Positions 1 to 7,233 of a stretch of 40,381 nucleotides of DNA are shown here, piece by piece. This DNA is from Pseudomonadota bacterium (GTDB taxonomy: Bacteria > Pseudomonadota > Alphaproteobacteria > Reyranellales > Reyranellaceae). The notes below the pieces were generated by a model, which worked only from the letters and a program-made list of their open reading frames with translations, had not been told where the DNA came from and made no database searches. Within the stretch, counting starts at the first letter, position 1. Every line of letters begins with the position of its first letter. Location of the stretch: assembly GCA_018240745.1 (NCBI GenBank), contig JAFEFF010000065.1, positions 1 to 40,381 on the forward strand, read 5' to 3'. The position numbers and the translations under genes are program-made.

Positions 1-774
1 ATAGGGCTGGCCGACGATCATGGTGTGGAGCGCGATGCCGCAGACCAGCGGCTGCTTGGCCGACTGGCGCAGCAGCTCCTCGAACTGGCCGATGATCATG
101 TCGCGGAAGTCGCCGCCGCTGTGGTGGCGCACCAGGATCTGTGGGCTGTCGTTGACCTCGATCGGATAGGGCACGCTCATCAGCGGGCCCGAGCGGGTCT
201 TCATCCAGATCGGCTGGTCGTCGTTGGGCCAGTCCATCAGGAAGTCGTAGCCGGTTTCCTTGAGGAGATCGGGCGTCCAGCGCGTCGAGGCCATCCATGG
301 CGCCATCCAGCCGCGCGGCCGCTTGCCCGACGCCTTCTCGATCGCATCGCCGATCTCCTCGAGGAAGCGCTTCTCGTCGGCCTCCCACATGCCGCCATGG
401 CGCTCGGCATTGGTGCGGCCGTGGCCGATGAACTCGTCGCCGCGCGCCTTCAGCGCATCGACGATCTGCGGCGCGTAGTCGAACACCGTGGTGTTGATCA
501 GGTGCGCCGCCGGCAGGTTCAGCTCGTCGAACAGCTCGAGACAGCGCCACACGCCGACGCGGTTGCCGTAGTCGCGCCAGGCAAAGGTGCGCGGATCGGG
601 CGGCGGGTTGGCGACGGTGAGCAGATGCCCCTCGCCGGCGCCGAAGGCGAAGTGCTCGATGTTGAGGCCGAGATAGACCGCGAGCCGCTTGCCATCCGGC
701 CAGGAATAGTCCTTGCGCTCCGTGATCGGCGAATAGGGATAGCGGTCGTGGTACGGCAGGCGAATCGTGTGCAT
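1..774 (-). CDS. Polysaccharide deacetylase family protein (C-terminus off the left edge)
   Basis: The minus strand reads open from an ATG at 774 to base 1, giving 258 codons without a stop. The N-terminus begins MHTIRLPYHDRYPYSPI. Visible blocks are WPDGKRLAVYLGLNIEHF, DYGNRVGVWR, INTTVFDYAPQI, FIGHGRTNAE and GWMAPWMASTRWTPDLL. These are typical of the NodB-fold polysaccharide deacetylase/PuuE-like family, cytosolic metal-dependent deacetylases or amidohydrolases related to allantoinase-type PuuE. The GHGRTN block lies where the family places a metal ligand. A good ribosome site (GAGGAC) precedes the ATG. It is the last gene of the minus-strand group SDR, phytanoyl-CoA dioxygenase, deacetylase, separated from the dioxygenase by a palindromic repeat. 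The substrate cannot be told. The family call is firm; the C-terminus is not visible. Confidence 0.87.
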   Translation of the reverse strand, partial: MHTIRLPYHDRYPYSPITERKDYSWPDGKRLAVYLGLNIEHFAFGAGEGHLLTVANPPPDPRTFAWRDYGNRVGVWRCLELFDELNLPAAHLINTTVFDYAPQIVDALKARGDEFIGHGRTNAERHGGMWEADEKRFLEEIGDAIEKASGKRPRGWMAPWMASTRWTPDLLKETGYDFLMDWPNDDQPIWMKTRSGPLMSVPYPIEVNDSPQILVRHHSGGDFRDMIIGQFEELLRQSAKQPLVCGIALHTMIVGQPY

Positions 775-788
775 GTCAGTCCTCTTTT

Positions 789-870
789 GCTGGGGGCGCA
801 CCACTCCAGTGGCGCGTCTTTGTTGACGCAGCCGAAGATCGCGCCACTGGAGTGGCGCGCCCCCAGCGCA
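789..870. repeat. Palindromic intergenic repeat, family A, copy 1
   Basis: Two arms of about 26 nt (790-815 and 841-866) are near-perfect inverted complements with one mismatch. Each carries the core GCGCCACTGGAGTGGCGCG, itself almost palindromic, and each ends in a G-run or C-run. The central 25 nt differs between copies. It lies between the stop of the phytanoyl-CoA dioxygenase gene and the start of the deacetylase gene. Other copies are at 9104, 13738 and 21369. It looks like a REP/BIME-type element; no transposase is nearby. Confidence 0.9.
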
Positions 871-893
871 AGACCTCGCTACGCTCGGGATGG
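871..893. repeat. Half-copy of palindromic repeat family B
   Basis: The sequence CCTCGCTACGCTCGGGATG matches one arm of the family B inverted repeat at 15554-15623 (CCTCGCTCCGCTCGGGATG) with one difference. It abuts repeat A copy 1 and overlaps the 3' end of the phytanoyl-CoA dioxygenase gene. The last codons and the stop of that gene are therefore read from repeat sequence. Confidence 0.75.
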
Positions 894-1712
894 CATTGCA
901 GCGACTTCTTGATTCATTCGGCGGAAAGTGGCGACGGCCTCGGCGTGAAAGGCGCGCTCCTCGGGACCGGCCTCGACCAGCGGCCGGCGCTCGTCGTCGA
1001 AATGATTGTAGGTGTCGCGGCCGCGCACCAGCATCGCCGTCACCCGCGTCGGCATGGTGCAGCGGGCATGGGTCGGGATGTAGCTGATGCCGAGCCCGAC
1101 GCGGCGATGGGCCGAGCGGTTGGGCCGGGAGTTGTGCACCAGGTGCGTGTGGTGCAGCGAGAACTGTCCTGCCTTCACCGCCATGTAGGCGGTGCGCGAG
1201 CGGTCGACGTCGGCGGTGAGAGTTTGGCCGCGCGACAAGAGGTTGTCGGTGTCCTGCATGTCGGCGTGGCGCAGTTGGCCGAGCTTGTGCGAGCCCGGCA
1301 CGACTTCCATGCAGCCCGACTCGACCGGCGCGTCGGTCAGCGCCACCCACGCCGTGACGTGGCAGATCGGATCGAGCGCGAAGTAGGTCGCATCCTGATG
1401 CCAGCTCACGTAGGTACCGGTACCGGGATCCTTCGGCCAGACCGAGAGATGGAACAGGCGGATGTCGGGGCCGATCAGATCCTCGACCGCGTCGAGCACC
1501 TCCGGCGCGTGCACGATCTCGTCGACCCAGGGGAACAACAGGTGCGGCTTGAAGTTGTGGCCGCGGGTCATCTTCTGGCCCTCCGAGCGCTCGAAGGCCT
1601 GCAGGGTCTCGTGCCAGGCCGCCGCGCGCTCGGGCGAGAACGCGTCGATCGGGCAGATGTAGCCGTCGCGCTCGTACTGGGCGATCTGCCCCTCGGTGAG
1701 CTTCTTTGGCAT
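879..1712 (-). CDS. Phytanoyl-CoA dioxygenase (PhyH) family protein
   Basis: This 277-residue protein belongs to the Fe(II)/2-oxoglutarate-dependent PhyH family of hydroxylases. The iron-binding facial triad is visible: H105 and D107 in SWHQDATYF, and the distal histidine H193 in LVHNSRPNRS. It is followed by R203/R204, the usual 2-oxoglutarate carboxylate ligand region. Length is normal for bacterial PhyH proteins. The start ATG overlaps the TGA of the upstream SDR gene by one base (TGATG), so the two are probably translationally coupled. The C-terminal residues PSRA and the TAG lie inside a family B repeat half-copy, so the native 3' end may have been replaced. A hydroxylase followed by a dehydrogenase suggests stepwise oxidation of one small substrate, whose identity is unknown. 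Confidence 0.92.
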   Translation of the reverse strand: MPKKLTEGQIAQYERDGYICPIDAFSPERAAAWHETLQAFERSEGQKMTRGHNFKPHLLFPWVDEIVHAPEVLDAVEDLIGPDIRLFHLSVWPKDPGTGTYVSWHQDATYFALDPICHVTAWVALTDAPVESGCMEVVPGSHKLGQLRHADMQDTDNLLSRGQTLTADVDRSRTAYMAVKAGQFSLHHTHLVHNSRPNRSAHRRVGLGISYIPTHARCTMPTRVTAMLVRGRDTYNHFDDERRPLVEAGPEERAFHAEAVATFRRMNQEVAAMPSRA

Positions 1713-2473
1713 CAGTGCGCCGTCCAGCCGCCGTCGACGAACAGCAGCGTGCCGGTGACGAAGGACGAGTCGTCGCTCGCCAGGAACAGGGCCGCGCGCG
1801 CCACCTCCTCCGGCTGGCCGATGCGGCCCATCGGGTGACGCTGCTTCCAGAAGGCGCGCGCCGCCTCGGGATCGGCCTGGCGCTGCAGCGAGCGCGCCGG
1901 CATCGGCGTGTCGATCACGCCCGGCATCAGCGCGTTGATGCGGATGCCCTGCGGTGCGTGATCGACGGCGATGGTCTTGGTGAAGGAGGCTATGGCGCCC
2001 TTCGACGCCACGTAGGCCGCGTTCTTACCGAGGCTCGACTGGGCGAGCTGCGAGCCGACCGTGACGATGGCGCCCGACCTGGCGACGATCATCGGCTTGA
2101 TGGCGTGATGGACCCACAGATAGGTGCCCTTCACGTTGACCGCGAAGGTACGGTCCCAGATCTCCTCGGTCACCGCGTCGACGGTGCCGCCGAGCGAGAT
2201 GCCGGCAGCCGTCATCAGGACGTCGACGCGGCCCCACTTCTCCATCACGCGCGCCACGCCGTCGCGCGCGGCCTCGCCGTCGCTGACATTGGCGGCAATG
2301 GTGATCGCCTCGCCGCCCCGCGCCTCGATGTCGGCCGCCACCTGGCCGGCGCCGATCCGGTCGAGATCGACCAGCGCGAGCCTGGCGCCTTCGGCCGCGA
2401 ACAGGCGCGCCGAGGCGGCGCCGATGCCGGAGGCGGCGCCGGTGACGATGGCGACCTTGTCCTTGAGCTTCAT
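1712..2473 (-). CDS. SDR family oxidoreductase
   Basis: Classical short-chain dehydrogenase/reductase of 253 residues. The cofactor loop TGAASGIG is at residues 11-18, with D36 at the end of beta-2 (LVDLD), which suggests NAD(H). The catalytic Ser141, Tyr154 and Lys158 (YVASK) are present, and the C-terminus has FLASDDSSFVTG and VDGGW. I chose the ATG at 2473 because MKLKDKVAIVTG is the canonical SDR N-terminus; the open frame extends further upstream to 2536 without SDR features. It is the first gene of the minus-strand group and overlaps the dioxygenase start as TGATG. It is divergent from the beta-lactamase-like gene, with 86 bases between them. Confidence 0.93.
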   Translation of the reverse strand: MKLKDKVAIVTGAASGIGAASARLFAAEGARLALVDLDRIGAGQVAADIEARGGEAITIAANVSDGEAARDGVARVMEKWGRVDVLMTAAGISLGGTVDAVTEEIWDRTFAVNVKGTYLWVHHAIKPMIVARSGAIVTVGSQLAQSSLGKNAAYVASKGAIASFTKTIAVDHAPQGIRINALMPGVIDTPMPARSLQRQADPEAARAFWKQRHPMGRIGQPEEVARAALFLASDDSSFVTGTLLFVDGGWTAH

Positions 2474-2559
2474 GGGAGCGAAGTCTAGCGTGCCCGGCGG
2501 GCCGCACTCCAGCCGGGTCCGGCCGCGCAAAATCACATGCCAAAATCGCGGAGGACGCC

Positions 2560-3723
2560 ATGAAGAGTGCAGTGGACAGTCTCCTGAAGGACGCCGTGAG
2601 CAGAGGCGACGTGCCCGGCGTGGTCGCGGTCGCGACCGACGCCAAGGGAACGACCTACGAAGGCGGCTTCGGCAAGCGCGTGCTCGGCCAGACGGCCGAG
2701 ATGACTCCCGACACCGTGGTGTGGATCGCCTCGATGACCAAGGCGATCACCGGCACCGCGGCCATGCAGCAGGTCGAGCGCGGCAAGCTCGGCCTCGATT
2801 CGCCGGCCAGGGAAGTGATCCCCTATCTCGGCGAGGTGCAGGTGCTCGAGGGCTTCGATGCCGCGGGCAAACCCAGGACGCGCAAGCCCAAGCGCGACAT
2901 CACGCTCCGGCATCTGCTGACCCACACCGCGGGATTCAGCTACGAGATCTGGAACAACGACATCATCAGGTACCAGCAGTGCATGGGCGTGCCGGGCATC
3001 ACCGGCTGCGAGAACAAGGCGCTGACCACGCCGCTGCTGTTCGATCCCGGCGAGCGCTGGGACTACGGCATCAACATCGACTGGGCCGGCAAAATGGTCG
3101 AGGCGACCAGCGGAAGGAAGCTCGGCCAGTACCTCAAGGACAACGTGCTGGGCCCGCTCGGCATGGACAGCACGGCCTTCTTCATCTCGCCCGGCATGCG
3201 CGAGCGGCTGGCGCGCATCCATCATCGCGGCCCGGACGGTTCGTTGACGCCCGACATGGCGCTCGAGATCCCGCAGCAGCCCGAGTTCGAGATGGGCGGC
3301 GGCGGGCTCTACGGCACTGCCGGCGACTACGCGAAGTTCGTGCGCATGATGCTGAACAGCGGCCGCTCGGACCGCGGCGACCAGGTGTTGAAGCCCGAGA
3401 CCGTGGCGCAGATGTCCAAGAACGCCATGGGCGACTGCAAGGTCTGCCTGCTCAAGACGGCGATGGCGCCGCTCTCCAACGATGCCGAGTTCTTCCCCGG
3501 CATCGAGAAGCAGTGGGGCCTCTCCTTCATGATCAACAACACGGCGGCGCCGACCGGCCGCTCGGCCGGCAGCCTCGCCTGGGCGGGCCTCGCCAACACC
3601 TATTACTGGATCGACCAGAAGAAGGGCATCGGCGGCGTCTACGCGACGCAGGTCCTGCCATTCGCCGACACCAAGGCGCTGCCGCTCTACTACGCCTTCG
3701 AAAAAGAGGCTTACGCCGCCTAG
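2560..3723 (+). CDS. Serine hydrolase, beta-lactamase (class C/EstB-like) family
   Basis: This 387-residue protein has the penicillin-binding/class C beta-lactamase fold. The nucleophile motif SMTK is at residues 58-61. The second motif has Y169 in WDYGIN, and HLLTHTAGF at about 118-126 is typical of the esterase branch (EstB/LovD-like). No signal peptide is visible, so it is probably cytosolic. That, together with YGI instead of Y-S-N, favours an esterase or transacylase over an antibiotic-degrading beta-lactamase. A ribosome site (GGAGG) precedes the ATG. It is followed at once by the stump of an MFS transporter, which may once have been its operon partner. Confidence 0.9.
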   Translation: MKSAVDSLLKDAVSRGDVPGVVAVATDAKGTTYEGGFGKRVLGQTAEMTPDTVVWIASMTKAITGTAAMQQVERGKLGLDSPAREVIPYLGEVQVLEGFDAAGKPRTRKPKRDITLRHLLTHTAGFSYEIWNNDIIRYQQCMGVPGITGCENKALTTPLLFDPGERWDYGINIDWAGKMVEATSGRKLGQYLKDNVLGPLGMDSTAFFISPGMRERLARIHHRGPDGSLTPDMALEIPQQPEFEMGGGGLYGTAGDYAKFVRMMLNSGRSDRGDQVLKPETVAQMSKNAMGDCKVCLLKTAMAPLSNDAEFFPGIEKQWGLSFMINNTAAPTGRSAGSLAWAGLANTYYWIDQKKGIGGVYATQVLPFADTKALPLYYAFEKEAYAA

Positions 3724-3724
3724 A

Positions 3725-3919
3725 TCTGCGCCCGAGGCCCGCGGCTCGGCGCCGGCATTGTTTGCGCTCTGCCTGTTCGCCGGCCAGGCGATCGGCGGGC
3801 CGCTGGCCGCTCCGATCGTCGATCGCTGGGGTGCGGTGCCGATCTTCCGGGTCGCCGCACTCGTGCTGCAAGCGCTTGCCTTCTGGTTCGCCGTTTCCCT
3901 CCGCAACCGCGGAGTGTAA
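3725..3919 (+). pseudogene. 3' remnant of an MFS transporter
   Basis: A frame with no start reads EARGSAPALFALCLF, then GQAIGGPLAAPIVDRWGA, then IFRVAALVLQALAFWFAVSL, and ends in TAA at 3917-3919. This is the pattern of the last two membrane helices of a major facilitator: a helix, a short cytosolic loop with D-R-W-G, a helix, and a basic tail. Only about 64 codons remain and they begin directly at the stop of the hydrolase gene, in another frame. It reads as a transporter reduced by deletion to its C-terminus. The translation is directly visible; the family call rests on motif memory. Confidence 0.68.
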
Positions 3920-3974
3920 CGTTCAGTACACTTGATGTGTTGACGTGGCGTGGGGGAACGTATCTCTTCCACGC

Positions 3975-4373
3975 ATGGACGACCGGCTTCCCGACCCGCC
4001 CCTCGAAGAATGCGACGTGCTCGTCGTGGACGATGACTTCGCCCTGTCGGAAGCCATCAGCCAGTTGCTGGTCCGCAGCGGCCTGCGCGTGCGCAAGGCG
4101 CATAACGCCTCGGCAGCGCTGGGCTTTGCCGCCTTCGCCCCGCCGCGCGTCGCGATCCTCGACTATCAGTTGCCCGACAGGACGGGCCTGATGCTCGCCA
4201 GCGAGCTGCACGCCGAGAATCCGGGTGTGCACATCATCCTGATGTCGGCGAACGATGTCGACATCGACCGCAAGACTCTCGACGAGGCGGGCATCAAGGT
4301 GTTCGTGCCCAAGCCGATGCCGCCCGGTCCGTTGCGCCAGGCCGTCCTGCGGCTGCTCCAGACCCCGGCCTAG
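3975..4373 (+). CDS. Single-domain response regulator (receiver protein)
   Basis: With the ATG at 3975 the protein has 132 residues and consists only of a CheY-like receiver domain. The acidic pocket is D19-D21 (VVDDD), the phospho-acceptor is D63 (ILDYQLPD), the switch residue is S91 (LMSAND) and the conserved lysine is K113 (VPKPM). No output domain follows. A GTG at 3945 would add ten residues, but neither start has a well-spaced ribosome site. No histidine kinase is adjacent, so it is an orphan. Its stop shares the tetranucleotide CTAG with the stop of the convergent aldo/keto reductase. Confidence 0.88.
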   Translation: MDDRLPDPPLEECDVLVVDDDFALSEAISQLLVRSGLRVRKAHNASAALGFAAFAPPRVAILDYQLPDRTGLMLASELHAENPGVHIILMSANDVDIDRKTLDEAGIKVFVPKPMPPGPLRQAVLRLLQTPA

Positions 4374-5350
4374 ACGGCCGGTGACACCCGGAACTGGTAG
4401 GGCTCCTCGAGAGTCTTGGCCTCGTCGGCCGTGACGGTGAACTCGGTCGCCTTGGCGGCCGAGCTCAGCTGGTCGAGGTCGGTGGCGCCGATGATAGGGG
4501 CCGCCATATACGGCTTGCTCAGCATCCAGGCGAGCGCCGCCTGCGCTGGCGTGCAGTTCTTGCCGAGCGCGATCTTCTTCAGCCGGTCGACGACTTCCCA
4601 GTCGCAGTCGCGATAGGTGCCGGCCGCGACGATGGTGTCGTTCTTGGCTCGCTCCGTCGCGCCGCCTCCTTCCTTGCTGCGATTGCCGGCGAGGAAGCCG
4701 CGTGCCAGCGGCGAATAGGGGATCAGGCCGACGCCCTGCTCCTGGCAGAGCTGGTTCATCTCGCGCTCTTCCTCGCGCTGGATGAGATTGTAGAGATTCT
4801 GCATGGCAATCGGCCGCGCATAGCCCTTCCAATCGGCGATCATGATCATCTGCGCGAACTTGTAGGCCGGCATGGTCGAGCTGCCAATGTAGCGGACCTT
4901 GCCCGACTTCACGATCTGGTCGAGCGTATACATCGTCTCCTCGATCGGCGTGTGTGGATCGAGGCGATGGACCTGGTAGACGTCGATGTAGTCGGTCTGC
5001 AGGCGCTTGAGTTGATCGTCGAGGGCGGCCATCAGGTGCTTGCGCCCGGTGCCCTGGTCGTTGTGGCCCGGGCTGAAGCGCGCGCCGGCCTTGGTCGAGA
5101 TCACGATGTCGTCGCGTCGCGCCATCTTCATCAGCGTGGCGCCGATGATCTCCTCCGACCGGCCGCTGTTGTAGACGTCGGCGGTGTCGAAGAAGGTGAT
5201 GCCGACATCGAGCGCGCGCTTGAAGTAGGCCGGCGCCTCGACCTCGTCGAACTTGCCCCAGCCTCGCCGGCCCTTGGCGCCCCACGAATTGCCGCCGAGG
5301 CAGATTCGGCTGACGATCAGGCCGGAGCGGCCGAGTGGTCCGTACTTCAT
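4370..5350 (-). CDS. Aldo/keto reductase
   Basis: An NADPH-dependent aldo/keto reductase of 326 residues, full length for the Kv-beta/YajO-like branch. The catalytic tetrad is visible: D55 and Y60 (FFDTADVYNSG), K87 (ISTKAG) and H128 (YQVHRLD). The C-terminal coenzyme-binding block reads AAPIIGATDLDQL. The start MKYGPLGRSGL is canonical, and the message begins with an AAGGGGG-type ribosome site. It is convergent with the receiver protein, overlapping at the stops, and divergent from the selenoprotein gene with 47 bases between the two starts. The substrate is unknown. Confidence 0.93.
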   Translation of the reverse strand: MKYGPLGRSGLIVSRICLGGNSWGAKGRRGWGKFDEVEAPAYFKRALDVGITFFDTADVYNSGRSEEIIGATLMKMARRDDIVISTKAGARFSPGHNDQGTGRKHLMAALDDQLKRLQTDYIDVYQVHRLDPHTPIEETMYTLDQIVKSGKVRYIGSSTMPAYKFAQMIMIADWKGYARPIAMQNLYNLIQREEEREMNQLCQEQGVGLIPYSPLARGFLAGNRSKEGGGATERAKNDTIVAAGTYRDCDWEVVDRLKKIALGKNCTPAQAALAWMLSKPYMAAPIIGATDLDQLSSAAKATEFTVTADEAKTLEEPYQFRVSPAV

Positions 5351-5397
5351 CGAAAATCCCCCTTGTTGGCAGCACCTTTAGCGCCCACCTTTGGCGC

Positions 5398-5613
5398 ATG
5401 AAAGTGCTGATCGAATACTGCGGCGCTTGAGGCTACAAGCCGCAGGCCCTCCGTGTGAGGGATAGCCTCCAGAAAATGGGCGCGTCCGATATCGAGCTGC
5501 GCCCCGGCAAGTCCGGCCAGTTCGACGTCACCGTGGACGGTGCTCTCCGTTACACCCGCGCCACAACCGGCCGCTTCCCGACCGATGCCGAGATCGAGGA
5601 TCTGCTGCCGTAA
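5398..5613 (+). CDS. SelW-like (Rdx family) selenoprotein with in-frame UGA
   Basis: Read through the TGA at 5428-5430, this gives a 71-residue protein: MKVLIEYCGA, Sec11, GYKPQALRVRDSLQ, then IELRPGKSGQFDVTVDG, then TGRFPTDAEIEDLLP and TAA. It matches the Rdx/SelT-SelW-SelH family from end to end: a short beta-strand, a CxxU redox motif (C8-G-A-U11), L-P-G-x-x-G-x-F-x-V-x-V-D-G, then G-R-F-P-x-x-x-E-I. In most bacterial relatives the second position is Cys (CxxC); here the codon is exactly TGA. A SECIS-like hairpin starts at the UGA (see 5429-5469). The family is thought to carry out thiol/selenol redox reactions on a thioredoxin-like fold. Ordinary gene calling stops at residue 10 and loses it. 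A nonsense mutation of a TGC codon is the alternative. The selA/selB/selC machinery is not in this window. Confidence 0.85.
5429..5469 (+). promoter_or_regulatory. Putative bacterial SECIS element
   Basis: The RNA from the UGA onward folds back. GAGGCUA (5429-5435, including two bases of the UGA) is the perfect complement of UAGCCUC (5463-5469). Inside, CCCUC (5447-5451) pairs with GAGGG (5457-5461) to close a five-base apical loop, CGUGU. There are 21 bases between the UGA and the loop, and G is the second loop base. Both points agree with the bacterial SECIS consensus as I remember it (short apical stem-loop, G in the first two loop positions, roughly 16-37 nt after UGA). SelB would bind it to direct Sec insertion. 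Confidence 0.75.
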
Positions 5614-5625
5614 TCCGTCGGAGCT

Positions 5626-6612
5626 TCAGCCGTAGATCTCCCTGTTCACGCAGCGCTCGACGATCGGCTTGCCGTCGAACACCGACAGGATGTTCTCCAT
5701 CACAGCGATGGCCATACGGTCGTTCGCTTCCCTGGTGACGCCCGCCATGTGCGGGCTCAGGATCACGTTCTCCAGGCCCAGCAGCTTGTTGGCGAGGTCC
5801 GGCGGCTCGCGCTCGAGCACGTCGAGACCGGCGCCGCGCAGCTTGCCGGTCGTGAGCGCGGTATAGAGCGCCTCCTCGTTGACGATGCCGCCGCGCGCGG
5901 TGTTCACGAGGAAGGCGTCGGGCTTCATGCAGGCCAGCGCCTCGGCATTGAACATGTCGATCGTCTCGGGCGAGCGCGGGCAATGGATCGTGACGAAGTC
6001 GACCCTGGGCAGGATCGCCTTGAGGTCGGTCACCTTCCTGGCGCCGGCCTTCTCGATGTCGGCCGCCGAGATGTTCGGATCGAGCACGTAGGTATCCATC
6101 TCGAAGGCGACGCAGCGCTTGACCGTGCGCGAGCCGATGCGGCCCATGCCGACCACCAGGATCGACTTGCCCGCGAGATCGACCGGCTGGTCGGCCAGGC
6201 GCTCGTGCCACGCAGCCTCGCGCACCAGGCGGTCCAGCCGCTTGGTGAGGCGTGCCGAGGCGAGCAGCATGTACATCGCGTGCTCGGCCACGGAGACCGA
6301 GTTGGCGATGCCGGTGGTCATCAGCGGGATCTTGCGCCTGGAGAGCGCCGGCACCTCGACCTGGTCGAAGCCGACTCCGAGCCGCGCCACGACTTCCATC
6401 ACCGGCGAGACATCGAGCTCGGCCTGGCGATAAGGCGTACCGCCCAGGGTCACCGCATTCGCATCGCCGAGCTTCTTGTGATAGGCGGCCGCGACGTCCT
6501 TGAGCGGCAGGATCTCGTAGTCGACGTCGTCGCGCTTCTTCAGGATCTCGAGGCCCGCCTGCGGCATCCAGCCGACGACCAGGATCTTCTTGCGATTCTT
6601 GCCCGTGCTCAT
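5626..6612 (-). CDS. D-2-hydroxyacid dehydrogenase family protein
   Basis: A 328-residue NAD-dependent dehydrogenase of the D-isomer 2-hydroxyacid family (phosphoglycerate dehydrogenase-like). The Rossmann motif GMGRIG is at residues 155-160. The catalytic triad is R240 (NTARGG), E269 (LEREPP) and H288 (SPHMAG). It lacks the C-terminal ACT domain of long SerA enzymes. It lies 51 bases downstream of an Lrp/AsnC regulator on the same strand, so the regulator may control it in response to an amino or keto acid. The 2-oxo acid it reduces cannot be told. It is convergent with the selenoprotein gene, with 12 bases between the stops. Confidence 0.92.
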   Translation of the reverse strand: MSTGKNRKKILVVGWMPQAGLEILKKRDDVDYEILPLKDVAAAYHKKLGDANAVTLGGTPYRQAELDVSPVMEVVARLGVGFDQVEVPALSRRKIPLMTTGIANSVSVAEHAMYMLLASARLTKRLDRLVREAAWHERLADQPVDLAGKSILVVGMGRIGSRTVKRCVAFEMDTYVLDPNISAADIEKAGARKVTDLKAILPRVDFVTIHCPRSPETIDMFNAEALACMKPDAFLVNTARGGIVNEEALYTALTTGKLRGAGLDVLEREPPDLANKLLGLENVILSPHMAGVTREANDRMAIAVMENILSVFDGKPIVERCVNREIYG

Positions 6613-6663
6613 CGTTTCCCCTGCGGTGATTGCAACAATCCTAAAGCCCGCGGCTTCGGATCG

Positions 6664-7143
6664 CTAGGGCAGGTAGGTGAGCGGGAGCCGCGTGGTGGAT
6701 TTGATCTCCTCCATGGCGAACATCGAGGTGACGTCGGAGAGTTCGACCCGCGCGATCAGCCGCTTGTAGAAGGCGTCGTAGGCGTCGATGTCCGGCAGGG
6801 CGAGCCGGATCAGGTAGTCGATCTCGCCGCTCATGCGATAGCAGTCCATCACCTCGGGGAACGACGCCACCGCCTTGGCAAAGCGGTTGAGCCATTGCGC
6901 GTTGTGCTGCGAGGTCCGCACCGCCACGAACACCGTGACGCCGGCGTTCACCGCCTTGCGGTCGAGCAGCGCCACCCGGGCGCGGATGATGCCCTGCTCC
7001 TGCAGCCGGTTGATGCGGCGCCAGCACGGCGTCGTCGACAGACCGACCCGGGTCGCGATCTCGGCCAGCGGCATGTCGGCCTTGTCCTGCAGGCAATCCA
7101 GAATCTTCCGGTCGAAGGAGTCGAGGGATAATTTTGCGGACAT
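6664..7143 (-). CDS. Lrp/AsnC family transcriptional regulator
   Basis: The ATG at 7143 gives 159 residues, the normal length for Lrp/AsnC proteins. The N-terminal winged helix-turn-helix reads LDSFDRKILDCLQ, then MPLAEIATRVGLSTTPCWRR. The C-terminal RAM/ligand-binding half includes YRMSGEIDYLIRL and FAMEEIKSTTRLPL. The open frame extends to 7509, but the added residues show no Lrp features, so the short start is preferred. Such regulators respond to amino acids and often control an adjacent gene; here the downstream dehydrogenase is the obvious candidate. Confidence 0.93.
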   Translation of the reverse strand: MSAKLSLDSFDRKILDCLQDKADMPLAEIATRVGLSTTPCWRRINRLQEQGIIRARVALLDRKAVNAGVTVFVAVRTSQHNAQWLNRFAKAVASFPEVMDCYRMSGEIDYLIRLALPDIDAYDAFYKRLIARVELSDVTSMFAMEEIKSTTRLPLTYLP

Positions 7144-7233
7144 GGCGACATCCTTGGAATGGAATGCTCGATTCTGCCGCCCGAGGCGCAAAGCTAGCAA
7201 CCTGTTTTCCGGCATCGTCCATACACTCGAGGC

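Noticed and set aside
2560..3723. Antibiotic-resistance beta-lactamase
   Set aside because: No signal peptide, and the second motif is YGI rather than Y-S-N; the esterase branch is more likely.
2533..3972. 479-codon minus-strand frame
   Set aside because: It overlaps the serine hydrolase with its SMTK and Tyr motifs and shows no domain of its own.
3945..3974. GTG start and a possible EcfG-type promoter (GGAAC) before the receiver gene
   Set aside because: GGAAC is present but no CGTT-type -10 follows at the right distance, and neither start has a well-placed ribosome site.
3720..5399. 559-codon minus-strand frame
   Set aside because: It covers the aldo/keto reductase in another frame and crosses the receiver gene; the composition is that of a shadow.
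5398..5430. The TGA at 5428 as an ordinary stop that makes a non-coding gap
   Set aside because: The family signature continues in the same frame for 60 codons after it, the TGA falls exactly at the redox position, and a SECIS-like hairpin follows. A point mutation of TGC remains possible and is stated in the entry.
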